A stretch of 64,000 bases of DNA from JBGVSA01 sp049840475 (GCA_049840475.1 JASGKX010000002.1:62001-126000), one strand, 5' to 3'; positions 28,147 to 44,535 are shown, numbered from the stretch's first letter. A program made the numbers and translations. Notes: generated by a model from the sequence alone, not told the origin.

Positions 28147-31100
28147 TTACTGCCCTTGCGCCGGCACCAACATCGCCAACGGCAAGATGTCGAACAGCGG
28201 CCCGACCTGCAACGCGCGGCGCGAACCAAAAGGCACCGTCTCGTAGCGCCGGCCACTGAGCAGGTCGATATAGGCCGACGCGGTCAGCAGCGGATTCAGC
28301 TCCACCACGGTGTCGTCCCATGTTGACGCCTCGGTGATCGCCGCCTCCTCACCGCCGCACAATTTATAGAGCAAGCGTGACGCCACGGTGATGACCACCC
28401 CGTCCTCGAATGCTCTCGCAAAAGCCAGCACGTGGGTGGCGGCCCGCCCATGCGTCGGCAAAGCGCTGTAGCGCCCGCGCTCAAACAGCGCCGGGCGGCG
28501 TGCGCGCAGTTGCAGCGCCTGCCACACCACGTACTGCTTGATCCGTCCGTCCGCCATGTTGCCGCACAGTTCGCGCAGTCCGTCCTCGTTGCCACCTTCT
28601 GCAAATTTCCGCTGCAGATCGGCGAGTCGCCCCGCCAGGTGCGCATGGTCAACCGGCCTGCGATTGTCAGGGTCGACCAGATTGAAGGCCCAGCTCTCGC
28701 AGCCCTGGTAGATGTCCGGCACGCCCGGTGCGGTGAATTTCAGCAACGTCATCGACAAACTGTTGTAGTAGCCAAAGCGCGCGAGCCGCTGCGCGAGCGG
28801 CATGAAATCCGACAGGAACGGATTCGGCTCAAGTGAGCCCAACAACGTATCGACAAACTGCGCCAGCGCCGCTTCGTATCGATCATCGGGATTGATCCAG
28901 CTGGTGTGCACCTTGGCCTCGCGCGCAGCCTTGAGCATGTAAGCGCGCAGTCGTGTGCGGACATCCTCCAGCACGGTGTCGTCAAGCGGCCCGTCGGGCC
29001 AGATGCCCGCAAGGCTCTGGTAGAAGAGGTATTCGTCGTTGCGCGATGGCGCCAGTTCGTCGTCCACGATGCTGCGGCGCCGCTGATTGATACGGCTCCA
29101 GCGCCGCAGGGCCAATCGCCACGCGCCCGGCATTTCGGACAGCACATCCAGCCGCGCGCGAACGTCCTCGCTGCGCTTGCTGTCATGGGTTCAACGTGCC
29201 CGCCAGCGAATGCGGGCGGAAGCGCGTCCGGTACTGGCACGCCGCATGGAAGGCGTTGATCGACACGCCGAACGTGCGCGGATCGCCCCCCACATCATTG
29301 AGCGACACCAACCGGTTGTAGCGATAGAAACTGGTGTCCTCCATGGCCTTGGCCATCACCGGCGCAGTGAATTGCTGGAAGCGCCCGACAAACGCCAGCA
29401 TTGCGCCGCGCCGCTCGACGTCGGTCTCGCGCGGGGCACCGAGCAGCACCTTGTGCAAGAAATCGATCACGCTGATCTCGCCCGCATGGCTGCGTCGCTT
29501 GGCGCCCGCCACCGCCCAATCGATGTACCGCCGGTCCTCGTCGCTCACGCCCTCGTCACTGATGTAGGTGCGATAGACCGGGAACGCCGCCGTCACCTCC
29601 ATCAAGGCCGAACGCAAGCGATTGCGGGTGAAGTCACAGGTGTGCCGATCCGACTGCGCAATGCGATGCAGCGCACTGGTCAGCACATTCAGTTCGGCCG
29701 CCAGAGAGTTCGACATGATCAGTTGCTTCGATTCGTACAGGATGTCCTCGTACGGCACGCGCTCGCCAATAAAGGCGGCATACAGGCGATCGAAGCGCGA
29801 CTCGGCGCTGCCGTTGACAAACACCCCATTGACCAGATTGGCGAACGAATAACCCACGCCGCCATGCACCGGCCATCGCTGGGGCAAACGTTCGTACTCC
29901 GCGAGTATTTTCTCAATCACCAGATACAGCGCGCGTGGCGGCTGATGCGGCGCGGCCTCGCTCATTACCTCCTGGTAGCGTGACTGCAGGCGCGCAAAGT
30001 AGCGTGCCGGGTCGTACAAGCCATCGGGGTGGTCGATGCGCAATCCGGCCACGCGCCCACTGGCCAACCAACTGAAGATGGTGCGGTGGGTGGCATCGAA
30101 AACGGCTTCGTTTTCCATGCGCAGCGCAGCCAGATCATTAATGTCGAAGAAGCGACGATAGTTGATGTCGTCCGCCGCCACACGCCAGTACGCCAACCGG
30201 TACGGCTGTATGCGAATGAGCGCATCGAGCGCATCGAAACTCGCCGGTTCGCCTGCGCGGCCGTTCAAATGCCGAAGGCAATCGCCGATGCGTCGGCGCA
30301 CCGCGTCCGAACGCAAAGCGATTTCCGACAACCTGCGCTGATGAATCTCCTTGTCGCGCTGGCGTTCGGCAACCTTCTCTGTTTCGGCAACGTCACGCGC
30401 CGGCAGATACCCGAACGATCCGGCCAGCGCATCGTATTCATGCAGGACCTGTCGTGCGGCATCAGAGTCCGCATCGCCAGGTGCGGCGCTCATGATCACC
30501 GGGTACGTACTCGGATCAATTGGAAAGCGATGCTGGAAGTAATGCAGCACAAAGCGTCCGTCCGCTTCATCGAACACCAATTTCAATCGCCCCGCCTCCA
30601 GCACCTTCCCGTACTGGTCGCCCAGCACCGGCAGCAACACCTTGCCGGCCAGTTCCGGCTCGGGTGGCGACCAGTCGATGTCAAAGGCTGCGGCGTGCTG
30701 CGAGGCTTGCCCGTTCTCCAGCACGTCCAACCACCACGCGTTGTGCGCCCCCATCACGCCCACATGATTGGGAACGGTGTCGAGCAGTTGCTCCAGCCCG
30801 TTGGCGGCCAGCGCATCGCACATGCGATTAAAGCCCGCGTCGTCGCCGATCTCTGGATTGAGCGCATCGTGGTCAACGATGTCGTAGCCATGTGTGCTGC
30901 CCGGACGCGCCTGGAAGTATGGCGAAGCGTACATGTGGCTCACGCCAAGCGCGGCAAGATACGGCGCGATGCGTTCGGCGTCCTCGAAGCGAAAGTCGCG
31001 ATGAAACTGCAGCCGATACGTCGCACGCGGAATGCGCGCGCTCTCCAATGGCAACTCGCCCAGCCGGTCGGTGGTCTTCACCGGGCTGGGCCGCTCGCGC

Positions 31101-33277
31101 AGGATCGCTTCGGCCATCGCCAGTGCGCGCCCGTCGGCGGCGAAATCGTCGAGTGACACCGAGATCTTGCGCTGCCAGTTGGGGTGGCGCTCCTCGGTGG
31201 TGCTTGGCACGTTCACTTGCTCCTGTTGCCCGAAAATGTCTTCGAGCTGCACACCCATCAGGCGTGCCGGCGTGCGTGCAATATAGGCGTGTACGGCACG
31301 CGCGAGCCGGTCATCCATCTCCGGCACCTGCTGCGGATCGGCGGGCATGCCCTCGGGCAGCAGGCCTTCGCGCTGTAGCGCCAGCAGCAGTTGCACGCGG
31401 TCGTGCGCGCGGCCCGCGATCTGGTCGCCACGCAGTTTTTCGGTCGGGAACAGATTGAGCGCGTGGCGCAATTCCAGATCGAAGCCGGTCCAGAAACCAC
31501 GCAACGTTGGCAGGTCGTGCGTGCTGACGGCTACCAATGCCTGCCCCGGCCATTGCCCCGGCGGGACAAAGCTGCCGTCCCACGCGTGCTGGAAGTACAA
31601 CGGTCGGTACGACAGCATGTGCTGGCTGCTCATGCCGTAGCGGATTTCTTCGGGCACCGTGCCGAGGTCTTCACCGATGATCAGGCACTTGTTGCGCCAG
31701 CTCTCGAGCGCGAGGATGCCGACCAGATCGTTGAACGGGTACATCATGTACGCGCCCTGCGTGGCGCCGACCTTTGGCGGCACCCAGTACAGGCGCAGCA
31801 GGCCCATCACATGATCCAGCCGCAACGCGCCCGCGTTGCGCATATTGGCCCGAAGCGTCTCGATGAAAGCAGCAAAGCCTTCCTCGCGCATGCGATGAGG
31901 AATCTGCGGCGGCAGCCCCCACTCCTGCCCGGTGAGGTTGTACTCCTCTGGCGGCGCACCGACGCTCACCTGCTTGGCGTAAAGACTGGGGCTCACCCAG
32001 GTATCCGATCCGCCTTCGTTCACGCCCACCGCCAGGTCGCGATACAGGCCCACCACCATGCCGACCGACTCGGCCCGCTGGGCGATGGCCGACAGTTGTA
32101 GCTCGGCCTGCCACTGCATGTATTCGAAGTACTCGATGCGTTCCTCGTTCAAGCGCGCCCAGTTGCGCACCTGCTCGCTGTCGCAATCGCGCCAGTCGTG
32201 CGGCCACACCGTCCAGCCCCAGATCGACGGGTCCTGCTCGTGGAAGTACTCTTGCAAGGCTTCGCACAGCGCGTGCATGCGCAGCCCCTTGCCATGCGTG
32301 CGCTGGAAGATGCGGAACTGTTGCGCGCGCCGCGTGCCCGTTGCCAGATGGTCGCGGCGAAAGTGCGCATACAGCACGCGGGTAATGTCATTTTTGAGCG
32401 CGCCCACGCCTGCGTAGTCGATGAGTTCCAACTGACGCAGAGCCGCCAGCCGCGACTGGAATTCACTGGAGGCCACGCGCGCACGCGCTTCTTCGCACTC
32501 GGCGTAATCGGCGATGAACTCCACGTCCAGATAGAACGTATTGAGCCAGTTCCGGCTCGACGGGCTGTATGGACTCGCCCGTTGCGGTTCATGCGGAAAG
32601 AGCGCGTGCAGCGGGCTCACACCGACGAAATGAGCGCCGGCCACCGCCGACATTTCGAGCACACGACGCAGATCCGAGTAATCGCCCATGCCCCAATTGC
32701 GCGCGGAGCGCAGCGCATAGATCTGCACCACGGGCCCCCAGATGCGGCCGCCACGCGCCAGCACGGGCGGCTCATAGCAGGTCTCGGGGCACACGATGAT
32801 GCTCATCGACGCAAGCGCGTCACTCGCGCCAGCCTCGCGCAGTTCAAGCGCGTGATAACCCAGCGGAAGCGCCATGCCGAGTTCCAGCGTAAAGGCGGAA
32901 CGCTCGTTGGCGGCCTGCACGCCCAGGTCGGCCGGTCGGAACACGCCGCCAAAGCGTTCGCCCTGTTCGCAATCCAACCGCCACATCATGCGCGAATCGG
33001 CAAAGTTGCCCGGCATGTTGACCGGCACGCGGACCGGCCCTGCGCCCTGTCGCACGACGATCGAAGGCGGCAGCGTACGTGTGGCGTCCGATTGGCGCAG
33101 CGCCTGCAAGGTGGTGGCGGCCGCTTCGTTGGTTGACGCATCCAGCCCCATCGCGCCGATAAGGCTGCGCCGCGTCGCTTCGGAAGCATGCTGACGATGG
33201 CCCCATCCGTCGATGTATTCCGGCGCCAGCCCCAACCACGTGCACAGTTCGTCCAGCGCGTTCTCGTTAGCGCTCAT
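28147..33277 (-). pseudogene. MalQ-TreY fusion (4-alpha-glucanotransferase / maltooligosyl trehalose synthase) with frameshift
   Basis: Residues 1 to about 725 are a GH77 MalQ (nucleophile D488 in RLDHVMGL, acid/base E536 in IIGEDLGTVP, D588 in VSTHDLPTLRGF). From about 748 a GH13 TreY begins at RATYRLQFHRDF, with D1082 in GLRIDHPDGLYDP and E1122 in LVIEKILAEYERL. TreY isomerises the reducing-end glucosyl bond of maltooligosaccharides to a trehalose linkage. The frame ends prematurely at 29183 after HSLAGT; one base removed in TTGAACCC continues into THDSKRSEDVRARL, which holds the third catalytic Asp, and onward to 28147. Restored length is about 1,708 aa. The start overlaps the treZ stop (ATGA). 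The fusion as such is real; the frameshift may be a sequencing error. Confidence 0.9.
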
Positions 33278-35118
33278 TTGACCGATCTCCCACCGTGACT
33301 CCCTTCGACAAGGCTACAGCGAACCGACCACGGACCCAGTCGATCGCCCTCGATCGGCCCGTATTGGTAGAACGCAGCTTCGAACGCCGGCATGTCAGCC
33401 GGCACCATGCTGAGATTGGCCTGCAACGTCAGTGCGCCTCCGCCGTCGAGCTGCCAGCACACGATCATTGCCTGCGCGTGCGGATACTCCACGCGATGCT
33501 CGCCGGGCAGAATGCGCGGCAGGACAGGCACGATGCGCTGACGGCGCAGCGCGATGAGGTGCCGGTACAGCGCGAGGCACGCGGCATGCGGCGGATGCGT
33601 GACGCTGGCCCAATCGAGCTTGCTCATCTCAAAAGTGCGCGCCGCATTCGGGTCCGGAATGCGTGCGATCGCACTCCAATCGGTAAAGCGTGCAAAGCCC
33701 GCGAATTCGCGTCGCCGCCCCTCGGTCACCGCGCGCGCCAGCTCGCCGTGGAAATCGCAGAAGAACAGGAACGGCGTTGCGGCGGCGAACTCATCGCCCA
33801 TGAAGATCATGGGGATCATCGGCGACAGCAACAGCACCGAGGCGACTGCGTCCATCGCTTCGGGCGCGGCCAGCATGCACAGGCGTTCGCCCATCGCGCG
33901 ATTGCCGATCTGGTCGTGGTTCTGCAGAAAATTGACGAACGCCGTCGGCGGCAAGTGCTTGCTGGGTTGCCCGCGCGGCACACCTTTCCAGTCGCTGAAG
34001 GCCTCACCCTGATACGCGAAGCCTTCGCTCAGCACGCGCCCAAGCATGCGAATGGGTTCGTGCGCGAACGCGGAGTAATAACCGTCGACCTCGCCCGTGA
34101 GCAGCACGTGCATGGCGTGGTGAAAGTCGTCATTCCATTGCGCTTCGAACAGACCCGGCGTGGCCGCTGCGCCCAGACGCGTGGCGAGATTGTCGGCGTT
34201 CTCCAGCACCAGATGAATATGGCGGTCGTGCCCCAGCGTCTGGCGCACGCGCATGGAAAGCTCGTTCAGTATGTGCGTGGGCGAGTCGTCCGCAATGGCG
34301 TGCACGGCATCCAGCCGCAACCCATCGAAGCGGTACTCGTCGAGCCAGAACAACGCGTTGTGGATGAAGAACTCGCGCACCACGTTGCTGTGCTCGCCGT
34401 CGAAGTCCATGCCCTTGCCCCACGGCGTGTGATGACGGTCGGTGAAGAACTGCGGCGCGTACACATGCAGGTAGTTACCGTCAGGGCCGAAGTGGTTGTA
34501 GACCACGTCGAGAAACACCATGATGCCGGCGCGATGCGCGGCCTGAATGAAGTGCTTCAATTCCCAAGGCGTGCCGTAGCTCGCCTCTGGCGCGAAGTAC
34601 AACACACCGTCATAGCCCCAGCCGCGCGTGCCCGGAAAGGCGGCCAACGGCATCAACTCGATGGCCGTGACGCCCAGCTCGGCAAGGTACGGCAGGCGCG
34701 CCTCGGCGGCAGCGTAAGTGCCTTCTCGTGTAAAGGTGCCGACATGCAACTCGTAGATGACGGCCTCGCCCCACGGGCGGCCACGCCAATCGTCGTCCCA
34801 ATCAAATGCGGTGGCGTCGATCAACTGGCTGGACGCATGCACATCGACGGGGTTGAAGCGCGACGCCGGGTCCGGCACACGAATGCCGCCGTCGATGCGG
34901 AACCCATAGCGGTCGCCGCCGCCTGCCTCGGGCACATGCAGGCTGTACCACCCCTCGTCGCCCGCCTGCATCGGCAAGAGATGTTCGTGGTGGTGCGCTC
35001 CCTGCCCTTGCTCCAGGACCAGCTCGACGGTGGCGGCGGCTGGCGCCCACAACCGGAACAACGTTCCGCCCTCATCCTGCGGCTGAGCACCGAACGGCAT
35101 GGCGTGCCGCGCTTTCAT
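33274..35118 (-). CDS. treZ: Malto-oligosyltrehalose trehalohydrolase TreZ
   Basis: TreZ releases trehalose from the maltooligosyl-trehalose made by TreY. The product is 614 aa. I chose ATG 35118 (MKARHAMPFGAQPQDEGG) because it overlaps the glgX stop as ATGA and has GGGAGG six bases upstream; an ATG 18 bp earlier lacks this. The N-terminal E-set domain (TLFRLWAPAAATVELVL) is followed by the GH13 barrel: YELHVGTFT, nucleophile D270 in FDGLRLDAVHAI, acid/base E306 in HLVLENADN, and FLQNHDQIGNRAMGERL. Its stop overlaps the malQ-treY start. Confidence 0.96.
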   Translation of the reverse strand: MKARHAMPFGAQPQDEGGTLFRLWAPAAATVELVLEQGQGAHHHEHLLPMQAGDEGWYSLHVPEAGGGDRYGFRIDGGIRVPDPASRFNPVDVHASSQLIDATAFDWDDDWRGRPWGEAVIYELHVGTFTREGTYAAAEARLPYLAELGVTAIELMPLAAFPGTRGWGYDGVLYFAPEASYGTPWELKHFIQAAHRAGIMVFLDVVYNHFGPDGNYLHVYAPQFFTDRHHTPWGKGMDFDGEHSNVVREFFIHNALFWLDEYRFDGLRLDAVHAIADDSPTHILNELSMRVRQTLGHDRHIHLVLENADNLATRLGAAATPGLFEAQWNDDFHHAMHVLLTGEVDGYYSAFAHEPIRMLGRVLSEGFAYQGEAFSDWKGVPRGQPSKHLPPTAFVNFLQNHDQIGNRAMGERLCMLAAPEAMDAVASVLLLSPMIPMIFMGDEFAAATPFLFFCDFHGELARAVTEGRRREFAGFARFTDWSAIARIPDPNAARTFEMSKLDWASVTHPPHAACLALYRHLIALRRQRIVPVLPRILPGEHRVEYPHAQAMIVCWQLDGGGALTLQANLSMVPADMPAFEAAFYQYGPIEGDRLGPWSVRCSLVEGSHGGRSVK

Positions 35119-37262
35119 GAGCGCCTCCCGCGGCACAGCAGAACCATCGACCGCCCTTCCAGCGCATAACGCCCGCCGGGATGGAGTGGCCCTTTGTGCG
35201 GAACGCCGTCGTCATAATGCGTATCGAGCACCGGCACCCATTGCGTATCGACAACGCCGGGAATCACAAAGTCCACCGGGTCGTAGTGGGCGTTGAGCAG
35301 CAGCATCAGGTCATCGTCGATGATCGGCTCGCCGCGTTCGTCGTGTTCGGCCAGCCCCTCGCCCGACAGTTGCACGCCGAGGCAGCGCGCAAAGGCGTTG
35401 TGCCATTCCTGCTCGGTCATCTCCTTGCCGTCGGAGTTGAGCCAGGTGATGTCCTTGGTGCCGGCATCGCTGACTTCGATGCCGCGAAAGAAGGTACGGC
35501 GCCGGAACAGCGGATGACGGTTGCGCAGCGCCACCAGTCTTGCGGTGAAACCGAGCATGGCGGTATCTGCCGGAGACAGATCCCACTTCACCCAACTGAT
35601 TTCGTTGTCATGGCAATACGCGTTGTTGTTGCCGCCTTGCGAGCGGCCCATCTCGTCACCAGCCAGGATCATCGGCACACCGTTGGAGAACAACAGCGTG
35701 GCCATCAGGTTGCGACGCTGCCGCGCTCGCAGGACAAGGATGTCCTCGTCGTCCGTCGGCCCTTCCGCTCCGCAGTTCCAGCTACGGTTTTCGTTGATGC
35801 CGTCGCGGTTCTCTTCGCCGTTCGCCTCGTTGTGTTTTTCGTTGTACGAGACCAGATCGTTGAGTGTGAATCCGTCGTGCGCGGTGATGAAGTTGATGCT
35901 CGCACTCGGCCCTCGCCCGTTGTGCGCGAACACGTCCGACGAGCCGGACAGCCGGTACGCCAGCTCGCCGATCACACCGCCGTCGCCCTTCCAGTACGAG
36001 CGCACCACGTCGCGGTACTTGTCGTTCCATTCCGCCCACCCCGGCGGAAAGCCGCCAACGCGATATCCACCGTCCCCCAGATCCCAAGGCTCGGCAATCA
36101 TCTTTACGCGCGATAGCGTCGGGTCTTGTCGTACTGCGGCCAGAAAACCGCCACGGTAGTCGAACGCATGTTCGCCGCGCGCCAGCGTGGTCGTCAGGTC
36201 AAAACGGAAACCATCTACGTGCATCTCCTGCACCCAGTAGCGCAGGCTGTCCATCACCAGCCGCAATACCATCGGATTGTGCGTATCGAGCGAATTACCC
36301 GTGCCGGTGTAGTCGGTGTAGTAGCGGCGGTCCTCGGCGCTCAGGCGGTAATAGGTGGCGTTGTCGATGCCGCGAAAGCTCAGCGTCGGCCCAAGGTGGT
36401 TGCCCTCGGCAGTGTGGTTGTAGACCACATCGAGGATCACTTCGATGCCCGCCGCATGCAGCGTGCGAACCATCGATTTGAACTCATTGATCGAACCGGA
36501 CGAGCAGTACGCCATGTGCGGCGCGAAAAAGCCCAGCGTGTTGTAGCCCCAGTAATTGCGCAGGCCCGCTTGAACCAGACGCTTGTCGTCAACAAACGCA
36601 TGTATGGGCAATAGCTCGACGGCGGTCACGCCCAGGCGCTTGAGGTGTTCCACCACCGGAGGGCAAGCAAGTCCGGCATAGGTGCCGCGCAGCTTGGGTG
36701 GCACTTCTGGATGAAGCTGCGTGAAACCCTTGACGTGCACCTCGTAGAGCACGGAATCGAACCACGGCGTGGACGGCGGCCGGTCATCGCCCCAGGTGAA
36801 GGCCTCGTCAACCACCAGGCTCTTGGGCACCCCGCCCGCGCTGTCCCGCGCATCGAGCGACATGTCGTCGCGGCGGCTGCCCACGCGATACCCGAACTGC
36901 ACGTCGCTCCAGCGCACGTCGCCGACAATGGCGCGCGCGTAGGGATCGATCAGCAACTTATGGGGATTGAAGCGATGGCCATCATGCGGTGCGTAAGGGC
37001 CATAGACGCGGTAGCCGTAATGCTGGCCGGGGCGGATTTCCGGCAGATAGCAATGCCAGATGAAGTCGGTGCGCTCGCGCAGCTCGATGCGTTCGATCTC
37101 GCGCTTGCCGTGGGCGTCGAACAGGCACAGTTCAACGCGTTCGGCGTACTGCGAGAAGAGCGCGAAATTCACGCCCTGGCCGTCCCAGGTGGCCCCCAAT
37201 GGAAAAGGCCGTCCGCGCCATACAGCGCTGGTCACGGACATGTGTTGAACGTTCGCCGTCAT
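35115..37262 (-). CDS. glgX: Glycogen debranching enzyme GlgX (TreX-type)
   Basis: GlgX hydrolyses alpha-1,6 branches, giving linear maltooligosaccharides for TreY/TreZ. The product is 715 aa: CBM48 at residues 15-130 (PFPLGATWDGQGVNFALFS), then the GH13_11 barrel with YEVHVKGFT, ILDVVYNHTAEGN, D355 in VDGFRFDLTTTLAR, E391 in MIAEPWDLGDGGY and FITAHDGFTLNDLVSYNEK. An internal in-frame ATG (residue 8) could be the true start. The 3' end overlaps treZ. A 200-bp gap separates it from glgC, so a second promoter may lie there. Confidence 0.96.
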   Translation of the reverse strand: MTANVQHMSVTSAVWRGRPFPLGATWDGQGVNFALFSQYAERVELCLFDAHGKREIERIELRERTDFIWHCYLPEIRPGQHYGYRVYGPYAPHDGHRFNPHKLLIDPYARAIVGDVRWSDVQFGYRVGSRRDDMSLDARDSAGGVPKSLVVDEAFTWGDDRPPSTPWFDSVLYEVHVKGFTQLHPEVPPKLRGTYAGLACPPVVEHLKRLGVTAVELLPIHAFVDDKRLVQAGLRNYWGYNTLGFFAPHMAYCSSGSINEFKSMVRTLHAAGIEVILDVVYNHTAEGNHLGPTLSFRGIDNATYYRLSAEDRRYYTDYTGTGNSLDTHNPMVLRLVMDSLRYWVQEMHVDGFRFDLTTTLARGEHAFDYRGGFLAAVRQDPTLSRVKMIAEPWDLGDGGYRVGGFPPGWAEWNDKYRDVVRSYWKGDGGVIGELAYRLSGSSDVFAHNGRGPSASINFITAHDGFTLNDLVSYNEKHNEANGEENRDGINENRSWNCGAEGPTDDEDILVLRARQRRNLMATLLFSNGVPMILAGDEMGRSQGGNNNAYCHDNEISWVKWDLSPADTAMLGFTARLVALRNRHPLFRRRTFFRGIEVSDAGTKDITWLNSDGKEMTEQEWHNAFARCLGVQLSGEGLAEHDERGEPIIDDDLMLLLNAHYDPVDFVIPGVVDTQWVPVLDTHYDDGVPHKGPLHPGGRYALEGRSMVLLCRGRRS

Positions 37263-37382
37263 TCACACTCCTGTCACGTACATGGTCATCGTGCCGCGCA
37301 CAGCCATGCGCGCGGCGCGTCCCTGCAATGAAAGTGCTGCGAAGGCGCAGCCCCCGTAACCAACCGGGGCCGCTGCCGGAAA

Positions 37383-37401
37383 GCGGGGCCGCTGGCCCCG
37401 C
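37383..37401. promoter_or_regulatory. Hairpin GCGGGGCC-GCT-GGCCCCGC between glgC and glgX
   Basis: Eight-base perfect arms with a 3-base loop lie in the only sizeable gap of the operon between glgB and treZ. No T-run follows, so it is not a classical terminator. It may stabilise an mRNA end, or attenuate or process between the two halves of the cluster. Confidence 0.5.
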
Positions 37402-37462
37402 CCTACTACCGTTGCCGCGATGCGGCTGTCGATGCGGGGCCCGCCGGCCGCCGCCATATCCG

Positions 37463-42150
<4,688 letters not shown>

Positions 42151-42154
<4 letters not shown>

Positions 42155-44106
42155 TGGGCGCTCTCCAGCAGCACTACCGACAAGGGTGGCAAGGTCAGTT
42201 CAACGCTGTATGGGCGGCCGTGCGCACCGTGGTCCTGCGCCGACACGCCGCCGAAATTGCCCATGCCGCTGCCGCCGTACATGGGCGCATCGCTATTGAG
42301 GACTTCGCGCCACCAACCTGCGCGCGGCACGCCAATGCGGTGACTCACGCGCGGCACCGTCGTGAAGTTGCACGCCGCGATCACGCACGGCCCACTCGCT
42401 CGCGGCAGGCGCAGCATCACCACCACGCTGTTCTCGTGATCGTCGCAGTCGATCCACTGGAAGCCTTCGCTGCTGAAGTCCACCTCGTACAGCGCGGGCG
42501 CGCCGCGGTAATAGCGGTTCAGGTCCGCCACCCAGCGCTGCAGGCCTGCGTGCAACGGGTATTGCAGAACGAACCATTCGAGCACTTCTTCGTGCTGCCA
42601 CTCGCGGCGCTGGCCGAACTCGCCCCCCATGAAGAGCAGCTTCTTGCCCGGGTGCACCCACATGAAGCCGAACATGGAACGCAGACCGGCGAATTTCTGC
42701 CAGTCGTCCCCCGGTTGTTTTTCGATGAGCGAACGCTTGCCGTAGACCACTTCGTCGTGCGAAAGCGGCAGGACGAAATTCTCATTGAAGGCATACCACA
42801 GGCTGAAAGTCAGCTCGCCATGGTGGTAGCGCCGGTGAATGCCCTGGCGCGAAAAATACTTGAGCGTGTCGTGCATCCAGCCCATGTTCCACTTGAGCCC
42901 GAAACCCAGGCCGCCGAGCCACGTCGGGCGCGACACGTTGGGCCATGCGGTGGACTCCTCGGCGATGGTCTGCACGTCGGGGTGATCGCGATAGACCGCC
43001 GCGTTCAGCTCTCGGATGAAGTTGACGGCTTCAAGGTTCTCGCGTCCGCCATGGCGGTTGGGCACCCATTCGCCTGGCTTGCGGGCGTAGTCCAGGTACA
43101 GCATCGACGCGACGGCATCCACGCGCAGCATGTCGACGTGGTAGGTCTCCAGCCAGAACAGCGCACTGCTGACGAGGAAACCCTTCACCTCGTTGCGCCC
43201 GTAGTTGAAGATCGGCGTATTCCATTCCGGGTGATAACCCTGCCGCGGGTCGGCGTGCTCGTACAGGTGCGTGCCGTCGAATTCGTACAGCCCGTGGGCG
43301 TCGTTGGGAAAGTGCGAGGGCACCCAGTCAAGGATCACGCCGATGCCGCGCTGATGCAGCACATCGACGAAGTACATGAAATCCTGCGGCGTGCCATAGC
43401 GCGCTGTGGGCGCGAAGTACGACGTCGTCTGGTAACCCCAGGAGCCGTAGAACGGGTGCTCGGTGATGGGCAGCACCTCGACGTGCGTGAAACCCATCTC
43501 GGTGACGTAGTCGGCCAGCTCATGCGCCAGTTCGCGGTAATTCAGAAAGCGCCGCCCGTCACGACCGCCGCGCCACGACCCGAGGTGCACTTCGTAGATC
43601 GAGACCGGCGCATCGAGCGCATTGCGCCGCCCGCGCTCGCGCATCCAGTCGCCGTCCTGCCACTCGTAGCCAAGGTCCCACACGCGCGAGGCGGTGTGAG
43701 GCGGCTCTTCCATGCAGAAAGCGAGCGGGTCGGCCTTGTCGGACTCGTAGCCGCCGACGCGCGAACGGATGCGGTACTTGTAGCGGTCACCGTGATGCAC
43801 GCCCGCCAGCATGCCCTCCCAGATGCCCGAACCGTCCGGCCGTGCTTTCAAGCGACCGGCTTCGGCATTCCAGCCATTGAAGTCACCGATGACGCTGACG
43901 GCCTCGGCGTTGGGGGCCCACACTGAAAAGATGGCCCTCGATTCGGCATCGTGTGGCACCAGATGGGCGCCAAGGTGGCGGTGCATGTGCTGCAACGCAC
44001 CCTGGCGGAACAGGTAAATGTCGTGCTCGGACAGCAGCGAGCCGGTGGCGGCTGCATGTAGAACCCGTTCGGCATCGCTCGGCCATGGCAGTCCTGCGCG
44101 TTCCAC
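42151..44106 (-). CDS. glgB: 1,4-alpha-glucan branching enzyme GlgB
   Basis: GlgB makes alpha-1,6 branches in glycogen. The product is 651 aa from a GTG at 44106, with GGAGGGG about 12 bases upstream. It has one CBM48 (IFSVWAPNAEAVSVIGDFNGW at about 59-79), then GH13_9: D330 in YHVDMLRVDAVASMLYLDY, E383 in TIAEESTAWPNV, and LPLSHDEVVYGKRSL. It lacks the extra N-terminal repeat of longer enterobacterial GlgB. It is the first gene of the leftward cluster, and its stop overlaps the treS start. The 430-bp gap upstream should contain the operon promoter; I see no strong hexamers but do see palindromes. Confidence 0.96.
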
Positions 44107-44401
44107 CCTCGCCCCTCCTCACGTGTCTTGGCGCGCCGTACGGCGCGATCCGTTGTCTTTGGTGTGCGTGCGGCCGCACGACAAACTGCAAGTGCAGCGT
44201 GTACAAATTACAAGCGTTATCGCTGTGTTCGGCCCTGCGGGATTCCCCCGATTCGCACCCCCTCATGACAAATTAGTACGGCGCGGTTGCCTGTGCACGT
44301 GCAAAAACCATGCCTCTGGCGGGTTTCCGTTCTCACCTTGCGGATGCACAGACCGCGTGGCGCCACAACCGGGCGGGAGTCATCGCCATCATGCACGGTA
44401 T
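44107..44401. other. Promoter region between glgB and the receiver gene
   Basis: Several perfect palindromes occur here, including CGCGCCGTACGGCGCG (44132-44147, listed separately) and GTGCGGCCGCAC (44168-44179). No strong sigma-70 -35/-10 pair was found on either strand. No coding signal. Confidence 0.45.
44132..44147. promoter_or_regulatory. 16-bp perfect palindrome 26 bp upstream of glgB
   Basis: CGCGCCGTACGGCGCG is self-complementary across all 16 bases. Its place just upstream of the glgB Shine-Dalgarno suits an operator or a leader hairpin regulating the glycogen/trehalose operon. Confidence 0.45.
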
Positions 44402-44417
44402 TGGCCTGCGATTTGCA
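44402..44417 (+). promoter_or_regulatory. Putative sigma-54 promoter for the receiver/hybrid-kinase operon
   Basis: TTGGCCTGCGATTTGC has GG-N10-GC spacing and differs from the -24/-12 consensus (TTGGCAYG-N4-TTGC) only at the A. The distal half TGCGATTTGC is identical to the site at 58015. The predicted start is about 105 nt upstream of the gene. Confidence 0.55.
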
Positions 44418-44535
44418 TCGCTGTATTGCTCATGAGCCACCAACATCAGGGTCTTATGAAACCGTTGAACACACTTGCGCGCCGTGGTTCCCTTCGCCGC
44501 GCACTGACATGGCCGTGGTCCACGGAGCACCAGCC

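Noticed and set aside
33295..35169. Plus-strand frame of 624 codons opposite treZ
   Set aside because: Antisense shadow of TreZ; no ribosome site and His/Arg/Gln-rich composition.
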